Source of the DNA: Hymenoscyphus infarciens
Taxonomy: Eukaryota; Ascomycota; Leotiomycetes; Helotiales; Helotiaceae
Direction: 5' to 3'
NCBI GenBank assembly: GCA_001414345.1
Contig: LLCB01000361.1
Location: 1 to 54,246 of the forward strand
DNA length: 54,246 nucleotides
Under the pieces are notes generated by a model. That model made no database searches. It was not told the origin of the DNA and saw only the letters and a list, made by a program, of their open reading frames with translations. The first letter of the stretch is position 1, and every line of letters starts with the position of its first letter. Of the stretch, positions 23,428 through 36,942 are shown piece after piece. Position numbers and translations under genes: made by a program.

Positions 23428-24632
23428 TTAATAATAGGTAATAGTAGTACTTAAGTAAATAAAGTTCTATTATTCTAATAGCTAAGAATAATAAAGTATA
23501 ATAGATTAATATCTAATTTTAAAATTTAACTCTCTTAAGAAGCTAATATTCTATATAATATACTAGCTATAATTATATAATATTTAAAAGTATTAATTCT
23601 ACTTTATACTAAGATAAAGAGTTAAGAATTAAGTTTTTAAATAATAGCTAATATATATATATCTATATATATATATATTTTAAAAAAATAATATAGTTTA
23701 ATAAGTTATTCTAAGTTTTAACTTTTAAAAATTAGCTTTTAAAATAAAAAAGTAAGTCTTTTAAAAATAAAAGAAATAAAAACTATATATAAGAAATAGA
23801 GATTTTTAATATATATAAAATTATAAAAAGGTAGTTATATTAGATTTATTTTAAAAGTAATATTTATCTAGTTTAGAAAAAAGTTATAATAGTATAAAAT
23901 AGATACTACTACTAAAGAGATATATAAAAGTATATTTAAAGTAGAATAATATATATAAATACTAGGCTCTAGTATAGAAGAAAAGGAAAAACTATCTTTC
24001 TTCTAACTCTAGAAGAGTAAGTAACTATATATAAGAGATCTAAAACCGAATAATAGAACATTAGCTAATATAAAAGCCTAAACTCTATAAAGTATATCTA
24101 AAAGTCTAGATATATATAATCTTTCTAAATTAGATAATATAAAATAACTACTAAAACCTTATATATATAGTATATACTATATAATCTTAGCTATATAGAA
24201 TAGTAGGCTATTATAAAAGTTATAAAGTTAGATTAAAACTACTTAGATATAAATCTATATAAATATACTTTAACTTAATAGCTCTTATATTAAAGAAAAT
24301 ATAACTACTTTTAAATTAGAAAAAGCTTACTTTAGTTATAAGTTTTTTAAAAAAGAAGTTAATAAAAATAAAAATAAAACTTATATCTAAATAGCTTTTA
24401 TTATATATTTTACTTTTAATATAGATTATATAATTATAGCTTTTAAATAAATCTAATTTCGCTATTTTTATATAGATATATTTCTTAACTTCTATATTAC
24501 TAATTATAGTAAATATAATAATAACTTATTTAATCTAAAAGTTATTAAAAAAGGAGTTTATATCTAAGTAAATCTAATCTAATTCTATACTTCTAAATTA
24601 AGTCTAATATTACTAATTTTTCTATATATCTA

Positions 24633-24790
24633 TAATAGTTTACAACCGTGTTCTTTGCTAGGTTACGTAATCTACGCTTATATATATATTCTATATAAAA
24701 GAGCTTACCTCTTTCTCTCTTTCTTAATTTTACTTTCTTAGAATATAATATACTATCTATACTTAACCTCTTTATATTTAGCTTATAATA
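24633..24790 (+). repeat. Left LTR of the gag-only retroelement
   Basis: Direct repeat of 26629-26786. Shared landmarks are TTCTTTGCTAGGTTACG near the start, the TTACCTCTTTCTCTCTTTC pyrimidine run and the end TATAATA. The canonical TG...CA termini read as TA...TA, as expected after RIP. Confidence 0.75.
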
Positions 24791-25060
24791 TTAGATAAAA
24801 TTTAACTAATATAAAGTAAAGAATAAGATAGCTAGGGCTAGGAGATCTATAATTTAATAGAAAATTATATAAAAAAATTTTAACTACTTCTAAGATATTA
24901 ATAATACTAATATAATAGATAGCTATACTAAACTAATAAAAGACCTAGCTACTTAGAATAGTCGACGAGTTAAAAGCTTAGGTTTAGAAGCTTAGTAGTA
25001 GGAAGAGACAGGTCTTCTCTACTATTAAGGAGTTCTCTAGCTAAGTAAAAGACTAGGACG

Positions 25061-25724
25061 TATCTCTTTAGTTATTCTTATACCCTACGTGTAGACGCGT
25101 TTAGTAGTCCGGTTTAAAACTACTCTTATTTGAGATAGTTTTAGACTAAAATCTAAGTAGCTTCGAACTACGATACTACTAAGCTAGTTTAGAAGTGCTA
25201 AGATATTAAAATCTGAATTGAAGCTCTTTCTACCTCTTTCTAACATAGCTAATTACTACTATAAATAGGCATATTATACTGCTTATACTAGCTCTTAGTT
25301 TAACGTATATAAAGTAGACACTTAAGAGGTCTTCTCTTTGAGAGAACTTTTTTAGTAGCTTTTAAAGCTCTTTTAGTAGACTTTTTCGTTCTAGCTTATT
25401 AGTATTAGCCTTACGCTATCCTAGAGAAGGCATATTAATTAAAAAGAAGGATAAAAGAGTATAAAAGTGGCGGTGGAAGTAGTAGAAGTAGTAGAAGTAG
25501 GTATTATAAGCTAACTTACGCTAAAATAATCATTTTTTTAGTAGAGCTTTTTAAACATAAGATTATAGGTAAATCATCGTTGAATATCAGTATTATTATA
25601 TACTTTAGTAGAGTTTAAAGAATAAGATAATGATTTAAATATTTAGTCGCGTTAGAGCTAGAAATATAAAGTTAGAACCGCGTTCTACTAAATCACGTAG
25701 AGTATAAGAATAACTGAAGAGATA
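25061..25724. mobile_element. Family B TIR element, copy B1 (664 bp)
   Basis: Inverted ends of about 30 bases: TATCTCTTTAGTTATTC at the left, and GAATAACTGAAGAGATA at the right. It aligns with B2 (29112-29514) at both ends but carries about 260 extra internal bases, including a GAAGTAGTAGAAGTAG tract. It sits between the LTRs of the gag-only retroelement, so it inserted after that element. Confidence 0.75.
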
Positions 25725-26628
25725 GTTAATATTAATAAAAGCGAAACTCTATATAGATAGAGACGCGATTAGGAATAAGAAAGCCTAGTTCTTCTACGTT
25801 TATAGTTCCTTATCTATAAAAGTATAAGCTTTAATACTTTCTTTTATATAAAAGAGAACTAAGAATAAGAAATAGAGCTTAGAAAGCCTTATAAATTATC
25901 TATAAAGAATGTATAATAATCTAAATAAGAAGAAGAAGGCTAGATAGAGCTTAATTAAGCTCTTATAAGAAGAGACGAATATTATAGTATATATCTTATA
26001 ATTTAAAAAGGTTCTATTTAAAGTAGAGATAGATAAATAACTAGATAATATAAAGATTATAATACTAGTTAGTAGGTTAAATAAGTAGATAAGATAACGA
26101 ATTAATAGTTAGACTACGATCTTTATAACTTATAATAACTTTATATAAATACTTTAAATATTAGGAAACTAGTTTAGTAGTAGTAATAATAATAGTAATA
26201 GTAATAGATATAATAGTAAAGGAAGTAGTAATAGAAGTAGTAATAGAATAGAATAGGTCTAGATAGTAGATATAGTAGCCTCTATTTCTAAAGAAAAGAG
26301 ATATAAATAGAGAGAGAAAGAGAAGTGTATATATTATAGTAGTAAGGGTTATTAGATTAAGAACTACTCTTACTAGCTAATAGTAGAGAGTAACTCTAAT
26401 TCTAATAATACTACTATAATATATATAAATATAATATATACTATAGTATAAGTTAATCCTAACTCTCTTAATAAACTAAGAGCGCTACTAAGATAGAAAA
26501 TAACTATATTTTAGATAGGCTTAGAGTATAAGGAAGATAGTAATAAGAATAGATATTAAATCCTCTTTTAAGAAGTAATAGTAATAACTCTTAAGAGAAT
26601 AAAAGAGTAGAAGAGAAGAGAGATAATA

Positions 26629-26786
26629 TAATAGTTTATAACTATATTCTTTACTAGGTTATATAATCTATGCTTATATATATATTCTATATAAAAGAGC
26701 TTACCTCTTTCTCTCTTTCTTAATTTTACTTTCTTAGAATATAATATACTATCTATACTTAACTACTTTATATTTAGCCTATAATA
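26629..26786 (+). repeat. Right LTR of the gag-only retroelement
   Basis: Pairs with 24633-24790; the differences are mainly transitions. It is preceded by the purine tract and followed by the ATATCTA target repeat. Confidence 0.75.
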
Positions 26787-27004
26787 ATATCTAACTACTA
26801 ACTTCTAATCTTATAACTAAATAGAACTAAAAGTTCTTAGACACTTCTAGAGACCTAGATTATATAGAGTTTCTAAAAATAAAGTAATATAAAATTAGAT
26901 TATTAAGAAATAAAGCTTTTTTATATAATATCTTTCTTTGATTATAATATCGTTTTTTTATATTTATTCTTCTAATTTTATATTTATTATTCTATTAGAA
27001 ATAT

Positions 27005-27575
27005 ATAGAAGTAACTAAGCTTTAACTTATACTAGAGCTAGGTTATTAACTACTTCTTCTAAGAGTTAAAGAACTTCTCTAATATCTTTATAACTATATT
27101 TTAGCTTTATATATTAAGACTAACGTATTATTATTAGCTTTTAGTAGCTTTTATAACTAATCTAGAAACGTGAGTATATAGAATAATAACTAGTTTAAAG
27201 AAAGATATCTCTTATATTTTAAGCTATTTAATAAATTAGAGCTATATAAATAAACAAATCTATTATACTTTTAGTTTATTCTAGAGTTTTACTTTATTAT
27301 AAACTAAAAGTAGAAGGTTTTTATATAATTTAATAAGTAGAATATTTCTATTTCTTCTTACTAGTTAGATTTCTTCTAGTATATTTTTAGAAGAAGCTTT
27401 TAAAAGCTAATACTAATATATTAGTAAGAATAAATAAAGTTAATAAAGCTGAAAAAGTAGTAACGTCTTTATAATAATATTAGATAAGTTCTTTAACTTT
27501 TAGAAGAGATAGTTATAATATTATAATCTAGTTCTAGTATAAGTTAAAGCTTAGTTAAAGTCGTATATTTATAGT
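27005..27575. mobile_element. Foldback element with long imperfect inverted arms
   Basis: The segment AGCTTTAACTTATACTAGA through GTTAAAGAACTT at about 27018-27090 reappears inverted at about 27480-27560. The similarity continues inward (a CTTTTAGTAGC/GCTTTTAAAAGC region), giving arms of perhaps 150 bases around a ~250-base centre. No coding frame. The ends are approximate and no target duplication was defined. Confidence 0.55.
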
Positions 27576-28092
27576 AATTTCTTCTTCTATTAACTTTTAG
27601 AAGTTTTACTAAATTCTCTAACTTTTTTAACTAAATTATCTATTCTAATTAAAATAGAACGTTTTCTAATTATAAATACTACTAAAGTTCAAAATCATAT
27701 TTACTAACTATTATTTCTAGCTCTAATCTATACTCGATCTCTAGCTACTAACTCTAATCTCTACGAATATAAAGCGTCTCTTTTACTTAGAGTATTCTAT
27801 ACTAGATAGAATATAGTTAAATTAGAGCTTTTATTCTAGGTTTTAAAAGAACTCTTTTAGTACTTAATTAGTATTAAAAAGTAATAATATTCTATCTCTT
27901 TAGTTCGTTATATAACTTATATATAGACGTAATTAGCTGTCTAGTTTAAAACTACTTCTATTTAGATTAGAATTATACTAAAATCTAGATAGCTTAAAAC
28001 TATAATACTACTAAACTAGTTTAGAAGTACTAAGATATTAAAATCTAAATTAGAGCTATTTCTACTTCTTTTTATTCTATATATAGTAGTAG

Positions 28093-28094
<2 letters not shown>

Positions 28095-28125
<31 letters not shown>
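28095..28125. repeat. CT microsatellite
   Basis: About 15 TC dinucleotides in the left body of element B3. Confidence 0.9.
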
Positions 28126-28126
<1 letters not shown>

Positions 28127-29111
28127 ATCTCTTTTACTCTCTTATATTCTTTATAATTTCTATTTTATAGAATTCGAATTCTTTCTAATATAGAAACTTA
28201 TTATAATATATAGATAGAGCGTAGCGTACTACTTATACTAGCTTCTTTTTTAATATATAGATAGTAGATATATATTTTCTAGAGATAACTTAGCTAATTA
28301 TTTATTTCTTTATACTTTATACTAATAGTATAAGTATATATTAGTAATATTAGATCTAGTATAGAAGTAAATAAAGTTTTACTTTTAAGCTTTTATAATA
28401 TCGTCTTCTTTATTAAGATAAATAAATTTTTATATAAGCTAGGAATCTTTAAGAAGAGAGAGAATAAAATAGAATTAGAAAGCTTTTTATAAAAAGTAAG
28501 TATTTATATCTATTATATATTAGTATTTACTTCTTTTCTAATTAGAAAACTTACTCTTATTCTAACTCTAAAGTAAATAGATATTTAGTATAGTAAAATA
28601 TATAATCTAAAAAAATAAAGACAACTATAACTTCTACTAAGTTTACTAGGTTTTATAGCTTTTATCTATAATCTCTACTTCTTTTATATATCTATTATAA
28701 TAGTTAATAAATCATAGAATAGCTAAATTTTTAATAGAAGTTTATTATATAATATAGTATTAATTTATATATCTTTTTAACTTCTAAGAGTAGTAGTAGT
28801 ATTAGTAATAAATAAAAAGCTTATAGATGATTTTATTTACTATAGTACTAGATTAGCGTAGATATTATTACTTCTACTAATTATACTTCTTACTAGTATC
28901 TTATCTTCTTATATAAAAGCTAAAACTTAAGAATATACTAGAACGCTTTTATTTATTATATCTCTCTATTATATACTAGAACTCGTAATAACTACTTTCT
29001 TCTATAACTTCTAAGATTAAAAAAAAGTATTATTATTCTTCTTTTTCTAAGTCTTAATTAGATATAGAAAGAGTAGTTTAGTAATATAGCTATAGTAAGT
29101 ATCTACTATAC

Positions 29112-29514
29112 TATCTCTTTAGTTATCCTTATACTCTACGTATAGACGCGTTCAGTAGTCCGGTTTAAAACTACTCTTATTTAAGGTAGTTTCAGACTAA
29201 AATCTAGGTAGCTTTGAACTACGATGCTGCTAAACCAGTTTAGGAGTGCTAAGATATTAAAATCTGAATTAAAGTAAGAAACACGTCTACGGAGCGTACT
29301 TAAGAGGCCTTCTTTTTGAGGACTTTTTTAGTAGAGGTTTTTAAACATAAGATTATAGGTAAATCATTATTCAATTTCTACATCGTTATATACTTTGGTA
29401 GGGTTTAAAGAATAAGATAATGATTTAAATATTCAGTCGTATTAGAGCTAGAAATATAAGATTAGAACCGCGTTCTACTAAATTACGTAGAGTATAAGAA
29501 TAACTGAAGAGATA
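29112..29514. mobile_element. Family B TIR element, copy B2 (403 bp)
   Basis: Ends TATCTCTTTAGTTATCC and GAATAACTGAAGAGATA are inverted repeats of about 31 bases. The interior is colinear with B1 apart from one large deletion. It lies inside the DNA that split B3, so it is among the younger insertions. It also retains slightly more C and G than B3. Confidence 0.75.
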
Positions 29515-31700
29515 ACTAAGCTTAAGAAGCTTATTAAATAATTCTAGTAATAAGAAGTAATTATCTATATATATTATAAATTAATAGAATTAGTAAGAAA
29601 GAGACTTTATAAGTTGAAATACTATTAAACCTATAGATAGAAATATTAGCTAAGATTATACTAAAATATATTAAACTTTCTAGCTAGAGTTATATAAAAA
29701 CAAAGAAACTAGAAGAAGTAAAATTAGAAAATTTTATATATTACTAGTAGATATATAACTATTCTTTTAAACTAATTCTAGGATTTTATAAGTATAAGAA
29801 TAAAAGAGAAAGTTATATATATTCTATGAAATATAAAGCCTAGTTTTTATATCTCTCTAGAATTAGTCTATACTTATATTTTAATATATACTTATTATCT
29901 TCTTTTAAACTCTATAATTATCTTATTAATAGATACGTCTTATAGTAGATAGATATATCTCTTAAATACTACTTATAAGTACTTAAAAAGTAGTAATAGC
30001 TTTATATACTATTATACTTTTATAGCTTTAGTAAATAGAAAGTTTATATAAAAAATATAACTTAAGTTTATTAAACTAGTATTATTATATAAATTAGAGT
30101 AGTATATATTTATCTTACTCTTTCTAAAGATCTCTTTTTTCTTTTATATTCTTTATACTAAAGTATATAGTAATTATAAGAAAGACTTTAAGCTTTTAAA
30201 CTAATATATCTTTTTAAAGATATATACTAAGACGCTTTAGTATAGTAGTTACTATCTATATACTTATATTATTATATATTATAATAAGAACTCTAGTAGT
30301 AAAAAAGAGATTAAAAAAGTATATTAGTTTTATATAATTAGAAGATAAAAAAAAGAGATTTAATAAAGAGAATAATCTTAATTTAGAGATATAAACTTAG
30401 TAATCTTTATTATTATAAATATATTAGTATATAATTACTCTACTTTCTTAGTAAGAGGTCTTTTAAATAATTAAATAGTAGTATATATAGCGTCTTCTTA
30501 GACTCTCTACTTATATATTTAATATTTAGTACTAAGAATAATTCTAATATCTTCTTTATAATAGCTTTATTTTCTTTACTATTATTACTATTATTATTAT
30601 TCTTATAATCTAAAGAATCTATAAGCTTATATTTAATAAAGTTAAGATTATATTTATTATTTAGAAACACGTCTATAGAGCGTACTTAAGAAGTCTGATT
30701 TTTAAGAGCTTTTTTAGTAGCTTTTAAAGCTCTTTTAGTAGAATTCTTATTACTAGAAGTAGTATTAGCTTTATACTATTCTAGAAGAGGTATATTAAGT
30801 AAAAAGAAGAATAAAAGAGTATAAAAGTAGTAGTAGAAGTAGTAGAAGTAGATAGAGAAAACTTAGCTTATATACTTATAATATAAGCTAAATTATACTA
30901 AAATAATATTTTTTTTTAGTAGAGCTCTTTAAATATAAGATTATAAGTAAATTACTATTAATTTTCTATATTATTATATACTTTAGTAGAGTTTAAAGAA
31001 TAAGATAATAATTTAATTATTTAGTTATATTAAGACTAGAAATATAAGATTAGAACCGCGTTCTACTAAATTACGTAAGTTATATAGCGAACTAAAGAGA
31101 TAAGAGTAAAGAGCTTATAATTAATAAGCTTAGACTTTTAAGAAAATTAAAATAAGAATTAGTTTTAAATTTTAAATTTTATACTTTCTATTATCTTCTC
31201 TTCTCTTTCTCTCTTCTCTAGACCTCTTAAACGTAGATAGATTCTTCTAAGTTACTTTAAGGACTTTAAGAGTATATTTATAAATATATATATAGATATA
31301 AGTATATAAAATAGTAAACTTTATCTAAAACGTTTAATTTTATTACTTATTCTAGGAATAGCGAAAAAAGAAGAGAGTAATTAAGTAATTATATAATATA
31401 AAGCTCTTTCTTAAAAGAGAATATATAATAGCTATTTCTATTTATTAACCTTTATAGTCTCTTAGAAGTACTTAAAACTAGCGTTTTTGTTTTTCTAGCT
31501 AGATTAGTACTTCTATTCTTTCTAAAGATTCCTATCTATGTCTTTTCTCACTTTTAAAGCTAATCTTTCTTATTATATTCTCTCTTTTAAACGCTTCTAG
31601 CTTATTATATTCTATCTCTTCTACTTCTATATAAGACTAATTTCCTTTCTATATCTAGCGAGGAGAATAGAAAGGTTTATATATTATTCTATAGAAGTAT

Positions 31701-31793
31701 ATAAAGTAGGTTAATAAGAGATAAAGTAGATTAGTTTATAAGAGGTAAAGTGAGTTAGTTTATAAGAGATAAAGTAGGTTAGTTTATAAGAGA
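31701..31793. repeat. 24-bp tandem repeat, about four units
   Basis: Units of the form ATAAAGTAGGTTAGTTTATA plus AGAG repeat from 31701, with transitions between copies. A related inverted fragment (ATAAATTAATCTACTTTAT) follows near 31825-31845. Minisatellite inside RIP'd DNA. Confidence 0.75.
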
Positions 31794-34764
31794 AGTTCCG
31801 TGTTTAATACTATCGCTCTCTTATAAATTAATCTACTTTATTTAGAAGTACTCTTCTCTATCTAGCTACTTCTATTCTATACTACTTACTCTTCTCTCTC
31901 TTCCTAGCCTCTCTTTTTAACCTTTCTAGCTACTCTAATCCTTCTTTTATAATTGTCCTTCCTCTGCTATTATATTCTATAAGTAAAGTTATTCTATTCT
32001 ATTATATTCTAAAGAGAGAGAGTATTCTTTCTTATTCTAATACCTAGGATCGTTTAGGCGAAGAAATCTAAAACGCTACTTAAAACTATAAAGCTAGCGC
32101 TTTCTCTAATTCTATCTCTACCTAGCTTACTAATTAGGTTTTAAACTCTTATTAGAGTGTTCTAAATATATCGACGAAGTGTTCTAAATACTTCGCTTAC
32201 TTTCATAGAGACTACTACTAAAAGATTAAGATATAAATAGATGCTTTTAAAGAAGATATAAGTACTAAAATCAACTATAAGTACTATTCTACTATACTAC
32301 TTCTAAAATCTAGCGTAAACTATAAATCCTCTAAGTATTTTACGTCTTTCTTAGGTTCTAGAGGAAATTTAAGAAAGAGTTATATACTCTCGTAGAAACC
32401 TATCTTATCTACTAAGAGCTCTTATAAAGCCTTCTTTATATAACTAAGAAGTACGTATTTAGAATCTTATAATTCTAGTAAACTGTCTATAAGTAATTAT
32501 ATACTTTTTATTATTAATAATATAGTAGATAGCTTTTATTATTTAGTTCTCTCTAGAAGTTTAAGTCTTTGCTTTAATAAGTATAACACGTAATTATATA
32601 TTATTATATATAATAATTTAATTAAAGATAAAGCTATTAAATATTTAAGAAGCTTAATTATACTTCTAATATAGAATAGCTAATAAATTAAACTTAATTT
32701 AGAGAAGAGAAACTTTAAATATAGTATAAATAAGCTAGTATCTCTCTACTAAGCTAATTAATATAAACGAAATTTACTAGTTATAGAGATTAAAAGAAAG
32801 ATCTATTATAGAAAATACTATTCTATTCTAACGCTAGTATAGTACTCTTACTAGCGTAGAAAATTAGCGAAATTTTAATATATTCACTCTTATTAGAAAC
32901 TAATCGCTACCGCCTTTCTAAAAAGGTTTAGCTCTATATGTAAAATTAGATATAAATAATAAACAAAGCTTATAATAATAATAAAAGCTTATAATAATAA
33001 ATCGATAAACTATATACTATTAAATAAAGCGCTTAAAAAGCTCAAATCTAAGAAGAGCCTAATTAGGCTAGCGCTTTCTCTTTACCTTCTATCTACGCTA
33101 AGTACTAGTATACTCTTCTACTAATTTTTTTAAAACGTTATACTAAGGTCTATAGTAATCCGTTTATCGACTTCTATCTATTACTCTACGTTCTCTAGCC
33201 TCCGACTTAACTAGTAAAAAGGCTCGGATTTACTCTTATATATAAATAGAATACGCTTACTCCTAGCAGGTAGGTGTAGAAGAGCGTCTCTTCTACTAGA
33301 GAGTTCAGAGGGCTAGCCCCTCGGAGAAAAGAGTTAAATAGAGAAACGCTATTCTGTTCTAACGCTAGCATAGGTACTATGCTAGCGTATAAAATTAGCG
33401 AAATTTCAACATATTCACTCTTACTAGAAAACAATCGCTACTACCTTTCTAAAAAGGACTAGTCCTACTTAAAAAAGTAAATTTATACTAAGAGGCTATA
33501 GATACGTAAAATCAGTTAAAAAGAGTAAACAAAGGTCGTAATAATAATAAATTAATAAACTACGTATAATCAAATAAAGCGCCTAAAAAGTTAATTTAAA
33601 GCTTAAAAAGCTTAAATCCAAGGACTTTTCTTAATTATATACTAATTACCTAATCAGGCTAGCGCTTTCTCTTTACTTTTACGCTAAGTATAGGTCCTCC
33701 TAGTATACTCTCCTACTAATTCTCGTAAAACGCTATACTAAGATCTTTAGTAATCTACTTATCAACTTCCGCTTATTACTCTACGTTATCTAGTATCCGA
33801 TTTAGTTACGTCCTATTAATTAGTATACTATAATATATACTTTAAAAAGGCAAAAGAGTAGTAGTAGTAGTATTAAAGACGTTAAATTAAGAGGTTAAAT
33901 CAATATCTATTCTAAAGTAGTAAAGGTTAGATTAAAGGAAGCTATTCTAACTTTTATAAGTAGTACTTATACGTTATAATCGCTAAGCATCTTATATAGT
34001 AAACGTATCGAATTCTATAGTAATCTCTTATTACTTTTCTACGATCTAATCCTCTAGCTTCTTACGCTTAATTATATCCTAAAATTATTTAAATTCGCTA
34101 ACGCTTTTTAATAGTAATAGTTTCGTTTATATCTCTAGTATACCTCGCTTTTAGCAGAAGTCCTCGATCGTATACTCTCTATTCTTAATCTAAAAGACTA
34201 CTTCCTCTACCTTCTACTAACTATTTTAGTATATACGTATTTAAGAGTTTTTAGACGTAATATACTCTTTAAGAGGATTATTAGGTTATACTCGTTAAGA
34301 GCGTTAGAATATTATATATCTCTTAGTATCTTAGAAAGCACTTAAGTACTTATACTAATCGAGTTACTATTATCGATCTTACGCGTTAAGCTTAGAAAGA
34401 AGGATATATTATTTAAGTATATACTAGCAGAGCAACTCTTATATACAAAAGCTCTTATAATTACACTTACTATTAGTATTAAAAGTATAGCTCTTATATA
34501 ATAATTATTAAGCTTCTATAAGTAAACCCTTAGTAGCTTTATAATATACCTCCTCCGCGTCTACTAAGTTACTTATTAAGATATCTTATACTAATTATAG
34601 GAATAGTTCTAGCTAAGGATATTAATCTACAAATACATTAACTTTATTATTAAGATTATATATAGCCTTTTCGTTCTTATTTACCTAATTATTAGCGCCT
34701 TCCTTAACCGTTTATACTATAAAAGTAAGAGTATATCTAGAATCTTAGTTCTTATAAAGGAAGA

Positions 34765-35420
34765 GAGATCTTTTAAGCTTACGGTGCTATCCTTCGTTTA
34801 AGCTAGTAGTAAGAACTTATATAAGGATTAGCTCTTCTTAATAAGCGTAGTTTACTCACTTTTTACTAGTATCTTTCTACTCTTTTTATATATACTCCTT
34901 TATATCCTAGGATTTATTCCTACTCTTTTTAAGAGTAAGGCTATCTAGGATTACGTCGAGAGTAGATTATATTAATTTATTATATCTAGCTTTTATATAT
35001 TAATAAAATAGTACACTCTTAAAGTAGTTAGCAGCTTATACGAGATAATCCTATTCGTGGTTCTTAAGGTTTCGATCTATCGTTTAGCTAGAGTGCTATA
35101 TATAGATAAAGTGCTTAATAGTGCCGTATAGAGAGAAACTAGCTTCTTCGACAAATATGTTCTTAATCATAAGTTACTTAGTAGCAGAGTTGTTAGAGAG
35201 TACGTACTTAATATACTATTATATATTAAGCCTCTCTTTTACCTAGGTTACGATTTAACAAAAGTAAGCTTTAATAATCTTACTATCTTTATTAGAGGTA
35301 AGGAAGAAGGCAGATAGTAAGTATATGCCCTTAGGTAAGCAATATACTAATAAGAAGAGCTTCTATTTAAGGTAATTAGTTTTATAAGTAGAATTAATTA
35401 ACATAAGATATCTATTCTTT
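34765..35420 (+). pseudogene. Ghost frame inside element A3
   Basis: One plus-strand frame of more than 200 codons has only TAA and TAG interruptions, in a region otherwise rich in stops. It probably extends both ways. Its first part is hydrophobic (Leu/Ile/Phe/Tyr), followed by a basic/polar part. I recognise no transposase, recombinase or polymerase motif with confidence. Confidence 0.4.
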
Positions 35421-36806
35421 ATAAAGAGCTTAAGTCTCTTTACTTTTACCTATATAAATCCCTAAACTTTATACTCTTCTCCACTCTTTAGCTTACCCTT
35501 TTTAAAGCTCTTTCCTCTTTTATTAATAACAATAGAGTTATAAAAGTAGAGTCCCTTTCCTTACGCTATATACTTCTTTAAGTATTCCACCGCTTATTCT
35601 ATCTTAATAAGGAAGCTATCTTACTTATTAGAGAATTTAAAAGGTTCGATTAATCCTTTAACTCTACTAAGGCCTTATCTCTAAATAGCAGTATTAAGTA
35701 ATCGTTTCTAATTATATATATTCTTAAGTAAGAGGTATCGTTCTCTAGTATTATCTAATTACACTTAGCTTTCTTTAAGAGTAACTATAATAGTAGAAGG
35801 CTTATATTTAACTTTAAGTTAGCCTTTAATAATTTAGCATATAGTGTAATTCCTTCTCTTTAGATCGTAATTATTAAGAGTATAGCTATAATCTCCTATA
35901 ATAGCAGTTTATATAATTTAAACCCGATTATTAAGTAGGTAGTAGATTACTCGAATAACATAAGAGCACTCGAAGGTTAAATTATATATAGTATTAATTA
36001 TTTTATTAGTAGCTATACTTTAATTCTTTTTACGCTTAAAAGTATAATTATATTAAGACGTTTACGTATTATCTTTATTACTTTAAGAAGCGTGCTTAAT
36101 ACTCTATATATTTAAGAGATAAGACTATAGTATATTAAAGTCCTTCTTAGATAGTAATATCCTATCTAAATTAGTATACTTAAATAACTTCTCACGCTAC
36201 TATAAGAGGCTCTTAAGATTATTAAAGAGATTAACCTTTTATAAAGGAGGATAAAGAGTCTTAGGCTATTTACACGCTTATAAGTTAAGAGAGTTAGGCT
36301 CTATCTTAGGTTAAAAGATTAGAAAGATAGAAGAGAGTATCAACGTATTTAGATATAAATTTAAATTCAGCCATAAGCTAATTTAGATATACTAAATATA
36401 AGCGTAATACAATTTACATTAAAGAGGTAAAAGGCTCGAATTTCATTCACTTTTATATATAGGAGACGCTTACTCCTAATAGGTAGGTGTAGAAGAGTAT
36501 CTCTCCTACTAGGGGGTCTAGAGAGCTAGCCCCTTAGAGAAAAGACAAGTACCTATATATATTACTATTAGAACATGTCTAGAAGTTAAGCAATACCCTA
36601 AGGAGGTAAAACTAAGGTTATTCCTACTTTTTAGAGATGTTAATATTTTCATCAGTTTCGTTAGTTTAACTAGTTAAGTATATATTTAAGTATTTTATAA
36701 GTATTAGGCACTTTTAAGTAATAATTTAAGTTATATCTATAGTTTCTAGAGTATTAGTATTTAGAAATATAATAATATATATATATAATATAAAAGGATT
36801 TTAAAA

Positions 36807-36942
36807 CACTTCTAACAGAGTAAATAAGAGGACGAGGGGGCGAATTACGTAGTAGCGCTCTTAGTATACTAGGGGCTACTAGAGTAAATAGGAGGATGAG
36901 GGGGCGAGTCACGTAGTGGCGCTCTTAGCATACTAGGGGCCT
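36807..36942. repeat. Duplicated ~61-bp subunit at the right end of A3
   Basis: The motif AGTAAATA, GAGGA, GAGGGGGCGA, ACGTAGT, GCGCTCTTAG, ATACTAGGGGC occurs twice in a row. A third version occurs in the A2 fragment (from about 36979), and a mutated single version in A1 (from about 23335). The first unit here is more RIP-mutated than the second. Confidence 0.75.

Larger units (their letters stand above)
24633..26786 (+). mobile_element. Gag-only, copia-like LTR retroelement, RIP-degraded
   Basis: Two ~159-bp direct repeats (24633-24790 and 26629-26786) flank a short interior, and ATATCTA is found immediately outside both (24626-24632, 26787-26793). A purine-rich tract (AGAGTAGAAGAGAAGAGAG) precedes the right repeat. 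Near 26317-26375 a zinc-knuckle-like segment is visible: the first Cys and KG remain, while other Cys/His positions read as Tyr and a Trp position as a stop, which is how RIP would change them. Upstream sequence (about 25830-26300) looks like the matching gag region. Without the inserted family B copy at 25061-25724 the element is only ~1.5 kb, too short for protease, integrase and reverse transcriptase. It therefore seems to be a non-autonomous, gag-only form. Confidence 0.7.
27893..31102. mobile_element. Family B copy B3, split by a ~2.4-kb insertion
   Basis: The left end (TATCTCTTTAGTTCGTTAT) and the right end (GCGAACTAAAGAGATA) are inverted partners of a subtype distinct from B1/B2. The left body, to about 28270, and the right body, from about 30663, align with consecutive parts of B1. 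The intervening ~2.4 kb is therefore an insertion; it includes copy B2 and other AT-rich DNA of unknown origin. Confidence 0.6.

Noticed and set aside
31701..31793. 24-bp tandem repeat as a CRISPR-like array
   Set aside because: Units are directly adjacent without unique spacers, in a fungal, RIP'd context.
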